A stretch of DNA of 64,000 bases from Phycisphaeraceae bacterium (GTDB lineage: Bacteria > Planctomycetota > Phycisphaerae > Phycisphaerales > UBA1924): assembly GCA_007693965.1 (NCBI GenBank), contig RECQ01000048.1, positions 1-64,000 of the forward strand, given 5' to 3'. This document shows positions 1 to 8,273 of this stretch, one piece after another. The notes under the pieces are model-generated. The model made no database searches. It had not been told where the DNA came from and saw only the letters and a list, made by a program, of their open reading frames with translations. Position numbers and translations under genes: made by a program. The first letter of the stretch is position 1, and every line of letters starts with the position of its first letter.

Positions 1-56
1 GTGAGCGGGTGAGCGGGTGAGCGGGTGAGCGGGTGAGCGGGTGAGCGGGTGAGCGA
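1..56. repeat. Octanucleotide tandem repeat
   Basis: Seven consecutive copies of the 8-base unit GTGAGCGG fill the window edge; the seventh differs only in its last base (A). The array may continue to the left of the window. It is directly repeated without spacers, so it is a simple-sequence repeat. It lies about 260 bp beyond the 3' end of the aminotransferase gene. Confidence 0.95.
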
Positions 57-75
57 TTTCATTCGTACATGACAC

Positions 76-290
76 AGCGAGCCGGGGCGTCCCGCCCCGA
101 ATCAAGCTATTTCTAATCGCTCGGCGCCAATCTGTATCCGTATTCGCGCCCGGCGCCCTCGTTGAGACGCCGAGGCTGAGTCTTCGAAGCCTCGGGTCGG
201 AAGATCGGCGTCGACAGGCTCCGGGTGCGCTTGTCGGATTCAGAGGGCGTGCAGAACGCAGGAACTCGAGGCGGGACGCCCCGGCTCGCT
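76..290. repeat. Inverted-repeat-bounded intergenic element
   Basis: A perfect 21-bp inverted repeat occupies 76-96 and 270-290 (arm begins AGCGAGCCGGGGCGTCCC), enclosing 173 bp with no convincing gene. Inside is a smaller dyad, CCGAGGCT at 170-177 and AGCCTCGG at 188-195. Length and architecture resemble a small non-autonomous repeat element or a structured intergenic repeat. I see no target-site duplication and no transposase. A 68-codon minus-strand ORF here (113-319) has no recognisable features and I do not call it. Confidence 0.5.
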
Positions 291-319
291 TTTGTTCTGT
301 CGAGTATGCGTGGGTGCAC

Positions 320-1546
320 TTATCCGTGGGGCTTTTTGAGCTTCTCCATGCGTTGCAGGGCTTCTCGAATGGTTTCATCGCGCTTGCAGAAGGCGAGGCG
401 GACAAGTTTTTTTCCGTTGTCGCGGTTGTCGTAGAAGACGCTGGGCGGGATCGCCGCGACGCCGGCTTCGGTGATGAGGCGCATGCAGAAATCGACATCG
501 CTCTTCTCGCCGAAGGCGCTGTGGTCGGCGAGGATGAAGTACGAGCCGTGTGGCATGTAGACGATGAAGCCGAGCTCGGCGAGGCCGGTCGCGAGCATGC
601 TGCGTCTGCGCTTGTAATCGTTGACGAGGGAGCGGACGTAGTCCTCGCCCCGGTTCAACGCCATGGCGGCTGCGTGCTGAAGGGGCGTTGCGGTCGCGAA
701 CGTCAGATATTGGTGGGCAGCGCGCACCGAGGCGGAGAGGGCCGCCGGAGCAATCGCCCACCCGATCTTCCAGCCGGTGAAACTGAAAGTCTTGCCGAGG
801 CTGGAGAGCGTGACGGTGCGTTCGGCCATGCCGGGCAGCGTGGCGAGGCGGATGTGGGGCAGGCGGTCGGGCTCGTAGATGAGGCGCTCGTACACCTCGT
901 CGGTGATGGCGACGGCGTTGTGCTCGATGCACAGCTCGGCGATCAGCTCGAGCTCTTCGCGGGTGAAGACCTTGCCGGTGGGGTTGTGGGGCGTGTTGAC
1001 GATGATCGCCGCGGTTCTGCTGGAAAAGGCGGCGCGGAGCTGATCGGGATCGAAGGTAAATGGCTCGCTCACGATGTCGCCGGCTGCAGCGCCGGTGGGC
1101 GGGCGCAGCGTGACGAAGCGCGGCTCGGCGCCGGCGATGGAGATGCAGGCGCGGTAGGAGTCGTAGTAGGGCTCGAAGAGGATGACTTCTTCACCGGGGT
1201 TCACAAGACCGAGCAGCGTCGCGATGACCGCCTCGGTGCAACCACTGGTGACGGTGACCTCGGTGTCGGGGTCGATGCCTTCGCCTGTTTCGCGCCGCCA
1301 GAAGTCGGCGATGGCCCGGTTGAGCTCGGGGACGCCGACGCTGCGGGCGTACTGGTTGTGGCCGGACCGCATGGCGTCGTGGGCGGCCTCGATCATGAAG
1401 TCGGGGCCATCGAAGTCGGGGAAGCCCTGGGAGAGATTGACGGCGCGGTGCTTGGCCGCGAGCTGGGTCATCTCGGTGAAGATGGTTGTGCCGAAGGGCG
1501 CCAGCCGATCGGCGACGGGCCGGGGGTGTGGATCTCTTCCGCTCAC
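320..1546 (-). CDS. Class I/II PLP-dependent aminotransferase (methionine/kynurenine type)
   Basis: This 408-residue cytoplasmic fold-type I aminotransferase should transfer an amino group from an amino acid to a 2-oxo acid using pyridoxal phosphate. Visible motifs are an N-terminal LSQGFPDF, NTPHNPTGK (about 184-192), the cofactor-binding Asp in TDEVYE (about 216) and the Schiff-base Lys in SSLGKTFSFTG (about 252). The LSQGFPDF opening and the SFTGWKIGW context match the YbdL/kynurenine aminotransferase branch, so methionine, kynurenine or glutamine are candidate substrates. The start is GTG; GGAGG 6-7 bases upstream supports it. It is divergent from the M20 deacylase, with about 55 bp between starts. 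Confidence 0.88.
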   Translation of the reverse strand: MSGRDPHPRPVADRLAPFGTTIFTEMTQLAAKHRAVNLSQGFPDFDGPDFMIEAAHDAMRSGHNQYARSVGVPELNRAIADFWRRETGEGIDPDTEVTVTSGCTEAVIATLLGLVNPGEEVILFEPYYDSYRACISIAGAEPRFVTLRPPTGAAAGDIVSEPFTFDPDQLRAAFSSRTAAIIVNTPHNPTGKVFTREELELIAELCIEHNAVAITDEVYERLIYEPDRLPHIRLATLPGMAERTVTLSSLGKTFSFTGWKIGWAIAPAALSASVRAAHQYLTFATATPLQHAAAMALNRGEDYVRSLVNDYKRRRSMLATGLAELGFIVYMPHGSYFILADHSAFGEKSDVDFCMRLITEAGVAAIPPSVFYDNRDNGKKLVRLAFCKRDETIREALQRMEKLKKPHG

Positions 1547-1600
1547 AGGCGCCTCCGTTCATCGCGCTCGGGGACAATCATCGTTAGGATAACCGGCCAC

Positions 1601-2764
1601 GTGGCGAGCACACTGAGCGATGTCGATCTTCTGGCGCGGCTGGTCGCGTTCCCCTCGGTGAGCGAGCGGAGCACGCGCGACATCGCGGACTTCGTGTGCG
1701 ACTACATGGAGCGTCCGGGCGTCCGCATCGAGCGGTTTCCCAGCGAGGACGGGGAACGCACCAACGTGCTTGCGATGCTGGGCCCGGAGGGCGCGAGCGC
1801 GGGCGAGGGGCTGATCCTGTGCGGGCATCTCGACGTCGTCCCCGCCACGGAGCCGCAGTGGAGCAGTGATCCCTTCACGCTGGCGCGGCGCGACGGCGAC
1901 CTCATCGCCCGCGGCGCCTGCGACATGAAAGGCTTTAATGCGCTTGCAATGAACATCGCGGCGCGGCTCGATCCCGATTCGCTCACCAGCCCGCTGGCGG
2001 TGCTGCTGACGTATGACGAGGAGATCGGCTCGCTCGGCGCTGAGCGGTTCACGAAGCTGTGGCCGAAGGATCGCCCCCTGCCGCGGAGCGCCCTGGTGGG
2101 CGAGCCGACGTCGCTGCGTGTGGTGCGCATGCACAAGGGGCATTTCAAGATGCGGATCACGATTCACGGGCGCAGCAGCCACAGCGGCTATCCGCACCTG
2201 GGTCGGAGCGCCATCGAGCCGGCGGGCGCTGTGATCCGGGCTCTGGCCGGGCTGCGGGAGGAGATGGAGCGGGAGCGCCCGGAGCACTGCGATTTTTTCC
2301 CGCAGACGCCCTTCGTGACGCTGAACATCGGCACGATCAACGGCGGCGCCGCGTTCAATATCATTCCAGATCGGTGCGTGATGCACCTGGGCCTGCGCCC
2401 CCTGCCGGGAATGAGCGCGGCGGCGATCGCGGATCGGGTGCGCGAGCGCGCGATCGAGGCGGCGGGCGAATCGGAGTGCGAGGTCGAGTTCTTCAACGAC
2501 AACCCGGCGATGCTGCTGGCGGAGGATGCGCCGACGCACCGAACCATGTGCGAGCTCGCAGGCCAGCGCGAGTCGCACGCGGTGAACTACGCCAGCGACG
2601 GCGGGCATTTGTCGCGCATGGGTCTGGAGTGCGTGCTCTTCGGGCCGGGCTCGATCGAGGATGCGCACAAACCGAACGAACGGCTGGCGGAGCGCGAGTT
2701 CGAGGCGGCCCGGCCGCTGCTGGAGCGGATCGTGGGCCGATACTGCCTCCGGGCGAACGCGTGA
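1601..2764 (+). CDS. argE: M20 family deacylase (acetylornithine deacetylase-like)
   Basis: This 387-residue zinc amidohydrolase of the ArgE/DapE/M20 family hydrolyses an N-acyl amino acid. Metal and catalytic motifs are in the expected places: GHLDVVPA (75-82), RGACDMKG (about 104-111) and the Glu pair in TYDEEIG (140-141). The length equals that of ArgE. I chose GTG at 1601 because AGGATA lies just upstream and because the frame upstream of it is only antisense to the aminotransferase. HutF follows 40 bp downstream on the same strand, so the natural substrate could be N-acetylornithine or another N-acyl product such as N-formylglutamate. The family is secure, the substrate is not. Confidence 0.8.
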   Translation: MASTLSDVDLLARLVAFPSVSERSTRDIADFVCDYMERPGVRIERFPSEDGERTNVLAMLGPEGASAGEGLILCGHLDVVPATEPQWSSDPFTLARRDGDLIARGACDMKGFNALAMNIAARLDPDSLTSPLAVLLTYDEEIGSLGAERFTKLWPKDRPLPRSALVGEPTSLRVVRMHKGHFKMRITIHGRSSHSGYPHLGRSAIEPAGAVIRALAGLREEMERERPEHCDFFPQTPFVTLNIGTINGGAAFNIIPDRCVMHLGLRPLPGMSAAAIADRVRERAIEAAGESECEVEFFNDNPAMLLAEDAPTHRTMCELAGQRESHAVNYASDGGHLSRMGLECVLFGPGSIEDAHKPNERLAEREFEAARPLLERIVGRYCLRANA

Positions 2765-2804
2765 GGACGACGTCTTGCGATTGAGCGGGAGAAGCTGAGC
2801 AGTT

Positions 2805-4109
2805 ATGGCCGAGACACGCATCATCGAGGCGGACCTGACGTGGACGGGCGATGGATTCGCGCGCGGCGTGCAGGTCGCGGTCGGCGATGACGGACGCATC
2901 GAGCAAGTCGGCGCCCTGGGCGTCCCCCCCACCGAGCGGCTGGAAAAGCGGGCGCTGCTGCCCGGCATGGTGAGCGCGCACAGCCATGCGTTCCAGATCG
3001 GGCTGCGAGGCATGGGCGAGCGCTTCCCCGGCGGCGCGGGGTCATTCTGGACGTGGCGCGATGCGATGTACGGCCTCGTCGAGCTGATGGACGCAAAGCG
3101 GCTCCGGCGCCTGTGCCTGCGGGCGTTCCGCGAGATGCTGTCGCAGGGAATCACCACGACGGGCGAGTTTCATTACCTGCGGCATGATGTGTCGCGGGCG
3201 GGGTTCGCCTTTGATGAAGTGATCCTGGACGCCGCGGCGGAGGCGGGCGTTCGGCTGTGCCTCCTGTGCTCGCACTACTCGCAGGGCGGTTTCGGCAAGC
3301 CGCTGCTGGGCGGGCAGGTGCGCTTCGCATCCGGAGATGTCGAGGCGTACTGGAAGCAGCTTGATCATCTGTCAACGCGGATTGATGCGCATACGCAGTC
3401 GCTGGGCGCGAGCGTGCACAGCCTGCGGGCGGCGACGCTGGAAGAGCTGGCGCTGGTCCACACCGAATCGAAGCGGCGCGGCATGGTCTTTCACATCCAC
3501 ATCGAGGAGCAGCGGCGCGAGATTCAGCAGTGCATCGATGCGCACGATGCAGCGCCGATGGCGCTGCTGTGCGAGCGGCTGGAGATTGACGAGCGCTTCA
3601 CGGCGGTGCACTGCACGCACACCGACCCGACGGAGATGGAGCGGTTCATCGAGATGGGCGGGCGTGTGTGCATCTGCCCGCTGACGGAGGCGAACCTGGG
3701 CGACGGCGTGGCGGATGTGCCGGGGATTCTGGGTTCGGAGGGTCGGATCTGCATCGGCACGGACAGCAACGCGCGCATCTGCATGGCCGAGGAGCTGCGC
3801 TGGCTGGAGTATGTCCAGCGGCTGAGCGGCGAGGAGCGGGGCGTGGTGACGGACGACGCCGGGCGGCTGGCGCCGGCGCTGATCCGCGTCGGGGCAACGG
3901 AGGGGGCGGCGGCGCTGGGGGTGGAGTCGGGCGCCATCGAGGCGGGCCTGCACGCCGACTTCTTCACCCTCGATCTGGACCACCCGACGCTGGCGGAATG
4001 CGACGACGAGTCCCTGGCGGAGGCCTGGCTGCTCGGATCCGACGGCGGCGCGGTGGCGGAGACGTGTGTCGGGGGGCGGTGGGTGTGGAGGCGTGGGGAG
4101 AGCCCCTGA
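2805..4109 (+). CDS. hutF: Formimidoylglutamate deiminase
   Basis: A 434-residue amidohydrolase-superfamily enzyme resembling HutF, which converts N-formimidoyl-L-glutamate and water to N-formyl-L-glutamate and ammonia in the second histidine-degradation route. Metal and catalytic residues are visible: SAHSHAFQ (H59, H61), HIHIEEQ (H230, H232), VHCTHTDPTE (H269, H272) and GTDSN (D320). The TTTGEFHYLRHD segment is characteristic of HutF as opposed to guanine deaminase or TrzN. Start ATG follows a GCGGGAGAAG ribosome site. No hutH, hutU, hutI or hutG is present in the window. The gene sits directly behind the M20 deacylase, probably in one transcript. Confidence 0.8.
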   Translation: MAETRIIEADLTWTGDGFARGVQVAVGDDGRIEQVGALGVPPTERLEKRALLPGMVSAHSHAFQIGLRGMGERFPGGAGSFWTWRDAMYGLVELMDAKRLRRLCLRAFREMLSQGITTTGEFHYLRHDVSRAGFAFDEVILDAAAEAGVRLCLLCSHYSQGGFGKPLLGGQVRFASGDVEAYWKQLDHLSTRIDAHTQSLGASVHSLRAATLEELALVHTESKRRGMVFHIHIEEQRREIQQCIDAHDAAPMALLCERLEIDERFTAVHCTHTDPTEMERFIEMGGRVCICPLTEANLGDGVADVPGILGSEGRICIGTDSNARICMAEELRWLEYVQRLSGEERGVVTDDAGRLAPALIRVGATEGAAALGVESGAIEAGLHADFFTLDLDHPTLAECDDESLAEAWLLGSDGGAVAETCVGGRWVWRRGESP

Positions 4110-4151
4110 GGCGCTTGAACGGCTCTTCATGCAATTCTCTTGCAGGTGCGC

Positions 4152-4180
4152 TTGACATCCGGCCCCCCGCCGGGTTCAAT
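4152..4180 (+). promoter_or_regulatory. Candidate sigma70-type promoter for the His-rich protein gene
   Basis: A perfect -35 TTGACA (4152-4157), a 17-bp spacer and a weak -10 TTCAAT (4175-4180) precede the ATG at 4191. Transcription would start inside or just before the GGGAG ribosome site, giving a very short leader, which makes the assignment tentative. Confidence 0.35.
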
Positions 4181-4190
4181 CGTGGGAGTG

Positions 4191-4574
4191 ATGATCCGGA
4201 CATTGCCCCACATCCTTGCAGCGCTGCTGATCTGCCTTCTGGGCAGCGGCGGGTTGCTGTGGCTGCACCACCAGGCGGTGGACATGCAGGCCGCGGCCAT
4301 GGCTGCGGATGGGGTTCATGGCCACCACCACAGCTGCCACCACCATCACCACGCCCCGGCCCCGCCGGCTGGTTCGGACGAAGATGGGCCCGATCCGCAC
4401 CCGGACTGCCCCGAGTGCGTCATGCTCGGCGCCGCAAAGTCGGTGACGCTGTCGGCGCCTGCGGCGATCATTGGCGACGAGCTCCCGGAGGAGAAGCTCG
4501 TCGTTCGCTCGCTGATGGCGCGAGGGATTCAGTTCCGCGAGCTTCCGCCCGCGCGTGGACCGCCCGCGGCCTGA
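4191..4574 (+). CDS. Small His-rich, metal-binding-like membrane protein
   Basis: Product of about 127 residues. An N-terminal hydrophobic helix (about 5-25) is followed by a His cluster (VHGHHHSCHHHHH, about 43-55), an acidic stretch and a CPEC pair (about 75-78), then a charged tail. The layout of a signal anchor, His cluster and late Cys pair resembles small DUF2946-like proteins linked to copper or other metal handling, but I cannot assign a family. ATG 4191 was chosen over an upstream in-frame ATG (4140) because GGGAG precedes it. Likely periplasmic or membrane-anchored metal binding; the role is inferred. Confidence 0.6.
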   Translation: MIRTLPHILAALLICLLGSGGLLWLHHQAVDMQAAAMAADGVHGHHHSCHHHHHAPAPPAGSDEDGPDPHPDCPECVMLGAAKSVTLSAPAAIIGDELPEEKLVVRSLMARGIQFRELPPARGPPAA

Positions 4575-4696
4575 TCGCGTCCCGACTCTTTCCGCCTTCA
4601 TTCGACTGCACAACTGGTCCGAGGCCTCGCCGTGATTCCTTATCATGTCGCGGCTGAGGGATGTTCCGTTCCTGCGACGGTGAACCGAGGCTGCTG

Positions 4697-5464
4697 ATGC
4701 GGCGCCATGCATTCACACTGATCGAGCTGCTCGTCGTTATCTCCATCATTGCGCTTCTACTGGGAATTCTGTTCCCCGCATTGATGGGCGCGCGGCGGGC
4801 TGGGCTGACGATGTCGTGCCTGAGCAACATCCGGCAGCTTCAGATCGCGAGCCTGATGTACTCGATGGATCACAAGGACAGGCTGATCGAGCCCGGTCTC
4901 TCCCACGGCGGCGCCGCGGACGAGGAGATCGCGTGGATCAACAATCTCTCGTCGTACTACGGCGAGAGCACTGTGGTGGTCCGCTCGCCGGTTGACAGGA
5001 GCCCGCACTGGCCGCTCGAAGCGGGCGGGGACGGCGTTCCGATCCAGGGGACGACGAACCGTTTCCGCCGGACCAGCTACGGCATCAACAACTACGTGAC
5101 CAGTTTTCTGCCTGTCGAGGTCCAGCCCGGCGACACGCCGGACATGATCGCCTCGAAGTTTTTCAACAGGCTCTACAAGATCGATCGCCCGACCGAAACG
5201 ATCCAGTTCCTCCTCATGACCGAGGAGGGCGAGTTCGCCGGCGCCGATCATGTGCATGTCGAATCATGGTGGTCGAGACATATTCCCGACGCGTCGCCCG
5301 CGCTTGCGTCGCGGAATATGGCCATCGGGGCGCACGGAGGAGAGAAGGACCAGTGGTCCGCGATCTCCAGCTACGGTTTCCTGGACGGACATGCGAAGAC
5401 CATGCGGTTCGAGGATGTCTACCGGAATCCGGAGCAGAACCTGTTCGACCCGCGCCTGCCGTGA
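4697..5464 (+). CDS. Prepilin-like protein (type II secretion/pilin N-terminus)
   Basis: A 255-residue protein beginning with a prepilin signal, [20 protein letters not shown] (about 3-22), followed by the amphipathic N-terminal helix and a globular domain ending in a SSYGFLDGH segment near the C-terminus. This is the layout of the large planctomycete family of prepilin-type proteins (DUF1559-like or H-x-G-DG type). Residue -1 of the cleavage site is Ala instead of the usual Gly. ATG 4697 is preferred because CGAGG lies about 6 bases upstream and the prepilin leader is then short. The protein would be processed by a prepilin peptidase encoded elsewhere. Confidence 0.8.
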   Translation: MRRHAFTLIELLVVISIIALLLGILFPALMGARRAGLTMSCLSNIRQLQIASLMYSMDHKDRLIEPGLSHGGAADEEIAWINNLSSYYGESTVVVRSPVDRSPHWPLEAGGDGVPIQGTTNRFRRTSYGINNYVTSFLPVEVQPGDTPDMIASKFFNRLYKIDRPTETIQFLLMTEEGEFAGADHVHVESWWSRHIPDASPALASRNMAIGAHGGEKDQWSAISSYGFLDGHAKTMRFEDVYRNPEQNLFDPRLP

Positions 5465-5547
5465 CCGATCGCGGCGAGCGTGCTGACTTCGTCTCATTAC
5501 TTTCTGAATCGCTCAATCTCACTTACTTTCCAATAGGAGGGAGTGCT

Positions 5548-6261
5548 ATGCGCACGTCCATCATCATCGTCGCCGGCGCCGCAATCGCGTCGGCCGCGCC
5601 GTCCGCCCTTGCCCAGTTCAACAGCCACTTCGGCCTCAACCATGTCGACGGCGCGATCGTCACCGAGGACTGGGTCAGCGGCCCGGGGTATCTCGGTCCG
5701 GATCGTGTGTTCGCCGGCCAGCTCGACGCCTCCGGTTTCGCCGCCGACCCCGGCACCAACAGCGTCGGCGGCACATTCCCGACGCCTGGTGAGATCGGCT
5801 TCAACTTCCTGCATGAGCTTCGGGTGTGGGACGGCTCGACCTTCACCCCCACCGCGGGCGAGACGCTCACCATGAGCTTCGCCGGCGGCATTCTCTCGGC
5901 CACCACGGACGCCGGATTTGTCGCGGGCTGGGCCACCGCCGTGCGTGACGAGAGTTCGCATCCCACCAACAGCAGCCAGTGGGGTCGGCATCACATCCAT
6001 CCCAACTACACCCTCAACCCGGCGCCCGGCCAGATGACCGCCGCGGACGGTGTGTATCTGATCGAGTTGGAATGGTTCTACAGCGGCGCCGAGTCCATCG
6101 CGACGTCCGACGCGACCTGGCTGCTAATGAGCTTCAACGCGGACGGCGAAGTCTCCGCCGCGGCTGACTATGTGCGCAACGTGATCGTCCCCTCGCCCGG
6201 CGCCGCGGTCGTTCTGGCCGGCGCGTTCGGCCTGATGGGCGCCCGTCGTCGTCGCGCCTGA
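5548..6261 (+). CDS. Secreted protein with PEP-CTERM-like sorting tail
   Basis: A 237-residue exported protein with a signal peptide (about 1-22, ending SALAQ) and a single globular domain rich in Trp and His (HELRVWDG, HHIHPNYTL). It ends in VPSPGAAVVLAGAFGLMGARRRR, i.e. a Pro motif, a hydrophobic helix and an Arg cluster. This is the PEP-CTERM layout with PSPG in place of PEP, expected to be recognised by an exosortase-type system. A strong TAGGAGGG ribosome site fixes ATG 5548. The domain is homologous to that of the next gene (LHELRVWDG against LDALRFWDE; HIHPNYTL against HVHPDHVM), which carries a different C-terminus. Ligand or function unknown. Confidence 0.75.
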   Translation: MRTSIIIVAGAAIASAAPSALAQFNSHFGLNHVDGAIVTEDWVSGPGYLGPDRVFAGQLDASGFAADPGTNSVGGTFPTPGEIGFNFLHELRVWDGSTFTPTAGETLTMSFAGGILSATTDAGFVAGWATAVRDESSHPTNSSQWGRHHIHPNYTLNPAPGQMTAADGVYLIELEWFYSGAESIATSDATWLLMSFNADGEVSAAADYVRNVIVPSPGAAVVLAGAFGLMGARRRRA

Positions 6262-6390
6262 TTGTTTTTTCGCAGCGATCCACGCTCCGCGTCGCGAGAG
6301 CGGCGCGGAGCGCTTTCAGAAGCTCGACCCGAAACCGCCCGCCGGGCTCTGCGCCCGGCGAAGCATCGAATACACGCAAGGAGGATCACC

Positions 6391-7206
6391 ATGAGACTAT
6401 TCTTCACGCTCGGCGCCGCGATCGGCGCTCTGTGCCTCATCACCGGCGACTCCCGCGCGGGGGAGGGCCTGCATGACGGCGATGTCATTCTCCAGGTCGT
6501 TGAGGGCGAAATCGTCACACACCGGATCACATCGGGTGGAACCCTGACGCCTTCGCGGCTCTTTGACGCTCCGATGACGTCATTCTTTGGTTTCGCGTTC
6601 ACGCCCGATCCGGGTCTGGACTCCCCCACCGGCACGTTTCCCGCCTTTTCGACGGTGCAGTTGAACCTCCTCGATGCGCTGCGCTTCTGGGATGAAGGGA
6701 GTTTCGAGACGGTGGCGCCGGATCCGATGGAGATTTCATTCGGATCTTTCGACGTTGAGTCGCCCGATGAGCCGCACACCCATACACCAGGGCCGACCTT
6801 CGCCGTGAATGAGTTCGGCAAGATCCATGTCCACCCTGACCACGTCATGACCGGCGACGCTGCGCCCGGTCTCTACCTGCTCGCCTTCGAGGTGACCAGT
6901 TCTTCGGGAGGTATCGAGAAGTCCGAGCCCTTCTACTACATGTACATCTGGCAGCACACCGACCTCATGGAGCAGGCCCAGGCGCGTGAGTGGGTGATCA
7001 GCAACCTGATCGACAGCGCGCCCCCCTGCCCGTGGGATCTCACGGGCTCCGGCGCCGTCGGCGCTGCCGATCTTGGCTCGCTGCTCGGCTGCTGGGGCGC
7101 GTATTCCCCCGGCGACGCCTGCGAAGCGGCGGACTTTACGAATTCCGGCGCCATCGGCGCCGCCGACCTCGGCGCCATGCTGGGCAACTGGGGTGTGTGC
7201 CCTTGA
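6391..7206 (+). CDS. Secreted protein with two dockerin-like C-terminal repeats
   Basis: A 271-residue exported protein with a signal peptide (about 1-22). The middle domain is paralogous to the preceding gene product (LLDALRFWDEGSF, KIHVHPDHVM, GLYLLAFEV). The end carries two dockerin/EF-hand-like repeats, CPWDLTGSGAVGAADLGSLL followed by ADFTNSGAIGAADLGAMLG, finishing WGVCP. The same paired repeat ends two other secreted proteins in this window (11490-12824 and 13019-15190). AAGGAGG sits 6 bases before ATG 6391. The gene is followed by a clear terminator. Role unknown, probably cell surface or extracellular. Confidence 0.75.
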   Translation: MRLFFTLGAAIGALCLITGDSRAGEGLHDGDVILQVVEGEIVTHRITSGGTLTPSRLFDAPMTSFFGFAFTPDPGLDSPTGTFPAFSTVQLNLLDALRFWDEGSFETVAPDPMEISFGSFDVESPDEPHTHTPGPTFAVNEFGKIHVHPDHVMTGDAAPGLYLLAFEVTSSSGGIEKSEPFYYMYIWQHTDLMEQAQAREWVISNLIDSAPPCPWDLTGSGAVGAADLGSLLGCWGAYSPGDACEAADFTNSGAIGAADLGAMLGNWGVCP

Positions 7207-7265
7207 AAAGGATCTGATCTCTCTTCACAGCCCTCGCCCGTCGCCATCGCGGCGACGTTTCAGAG

Positions 7266-7301
7266 CCCCGCATCGACCTCCGGGGTCGGTGCGGGGTTTT
7301 T
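7266..7301 (+). terminator. Rho-independent terminator
   Basis: The stem CCCCGCA/TGCGGGG, with an inner GACC/GGTC extension, is followed directly by TTTTT. It lies about 60 bp after the stop of the dockerin-like protein gene and closes the 4.7-7.2 kb plus-strand group. Confidence 0.85.
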
Positions 7302-7363
7302 CGTGGGATTCAGCGTCGGGCGGCGGTATGCTCGGAACTTCGGCGCAACGGATGCGCCCGGCA

Positions 7364-7384
7364 CATGGCGCATGGCGCATGGCG
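7364..7384. repeat. Heptanucleotide tandem repeat (CATGGCG x3)
   Basis: Three perfect copies of CATGGCG end 13 bp before ATG 7398, immediately upstream of the GAAGGA ribosome site. Changes in copy number would add in-frame or out-of-frame ATG codons upstream of the gene. Confidence 0.85.
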
Positions 7385-7397
7385 AAGGATCGCCTTC

Positions 7398-8252
7398 ATG
7401 GAGACACGCGAACATCACGCGCTCAAGCGACTGGCCATCGCGTTTCTGCTCCGGCAGGGATGCAGGGCGGCGGCGGTGGAGGTGCGCTGTCCGAAATCGA
7501 AGTATCGCGTGGACGCCGCTGGGTATCTGGATGCGCCGCCGCTGACGACCAGGCAGGAAGATCGCTCCGCGGGCACGCTCTTCCAGGATGTGCGCCGGCC
7601 GCGCAGGCTGCGGCCTGAGCCGCAGACCGTCATCATCGAGTGCAAGCAGGCGCGCTCGGACTTCCTGCGCGACAGCGCGGCGACGGAGCGGCTGCTGCGC
7701 ATCCGCGACCGGTTGAACGAGCGGCTGGCATTTCTGGAGAGGAACGTGATCCGTCAGCGCGAGCCGCATCTGCGCCGTTCGGGCTCGGCGCTGTTTCCGG
7801 AGCTGGAGGCGTGGGATTTTGCAGGCACAAGTCTGCGGGCGTATCACTCGACGCTGGAGCGGCTGCAGCGCATCGAGGAGCGTCTGCATGGAGAGACGAA
7901 GTTCTGCACCGCGGCGCGGCATCGGCTGGCGGACCGGATGTACCTGCTCACGCCCAAGGGGCTGCTCAAGCCGCGGGAGACGCCTCCGGGATGGGGCCTG
8001 ATCGAGTGCCCGCGACGGCTCCTGAGTTCAACGCCGGTGCGTGTGGGCGATCTGCCGGGCGATGCGGTGCGGCTGGTGGTCGAACCGGCGGTGCGGCCGT
8101 GCGCGCCAGAGCAGCGGGTGCGGCTGCTGCGCAACATCGCCGTGGCGGCGACGGCCGCGGCGATGCGCGCGCAGGCGTCCGTCCAGGCTCAACAGGCGCC
8201 GGCGCCCGCCCGTATACTCAAGGTCCATGACGCACGCACGAATTCGATGTGA
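7398..8252 (+). CDS. PD-(D/E)XK nuclease-like protein
   Basis: A 284-residue soluble protein. The core looks like a PD-(D/E)XK fold: an N-terminal helix (HHALKRLAIAFLLRQG), YRVDAAGY with the first Asp (about 37), and VIIECKQARSDF with the E-x-K pair (about 75-77). A later strand ADRMYLLTPKGLL and GWGLIEC (about 180-205) matches the C-terminal half of MmcB-like DNA-repair nucleases. An insertion of about 80 residues lies between the catalytic core and that strand. ATG 7398 follows GAAGGA; upstream in-frame ATGs lie in the CATGGCG repeat. The ABC exporter starts 21 bp later. Fold fairly likely, biological role unknown. Confidence 0.55.
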   Translation: METREHHALKRLAIAFLLRQGCRAAAVEVRCPKSKYRVDAAGYLDAPPLTTRQEDRSAGTLFQDVRRPRRLRPEPQTVIIECKQARSDFLRDSAATERLLRIRDRLNERLAFLERNVIRQREPHLRRSGSALFPELEAWDFAGTSLRAYHSTLERLQRIEERLHGETKFCTAARHRLADRMYLLTPKGLLKPRETPPGWGLIECPRRLLSSTPVRVGDLPGDAVRLVVEPAVRPCAPEQRVRLLRNIAVAATAAAMRAQASVQAQQAPAPARILKVHDARTNSM

Positions 8253-8273
8253 CCCGACCACGGACGCCCGGCC

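Noticed and set aside
1-56. CRISPR array
   Set aside because: Units of 8 bp are directly joined with no spacers.
113-319. 68-codon minus-strand ORF as a gene
   Set aside because: It lies inside the inverted-repeat element and downstream of the aminotransferase, with no ribosome site and no recognisable composition.
314-1600. Long plus-strand open frame upstream of the M20 deacylase
   Set aside because: It is antisense to the aminotransferase, which has clear PLP motifs on the minus strand. The deacylase fold begins only at GTG 1601.
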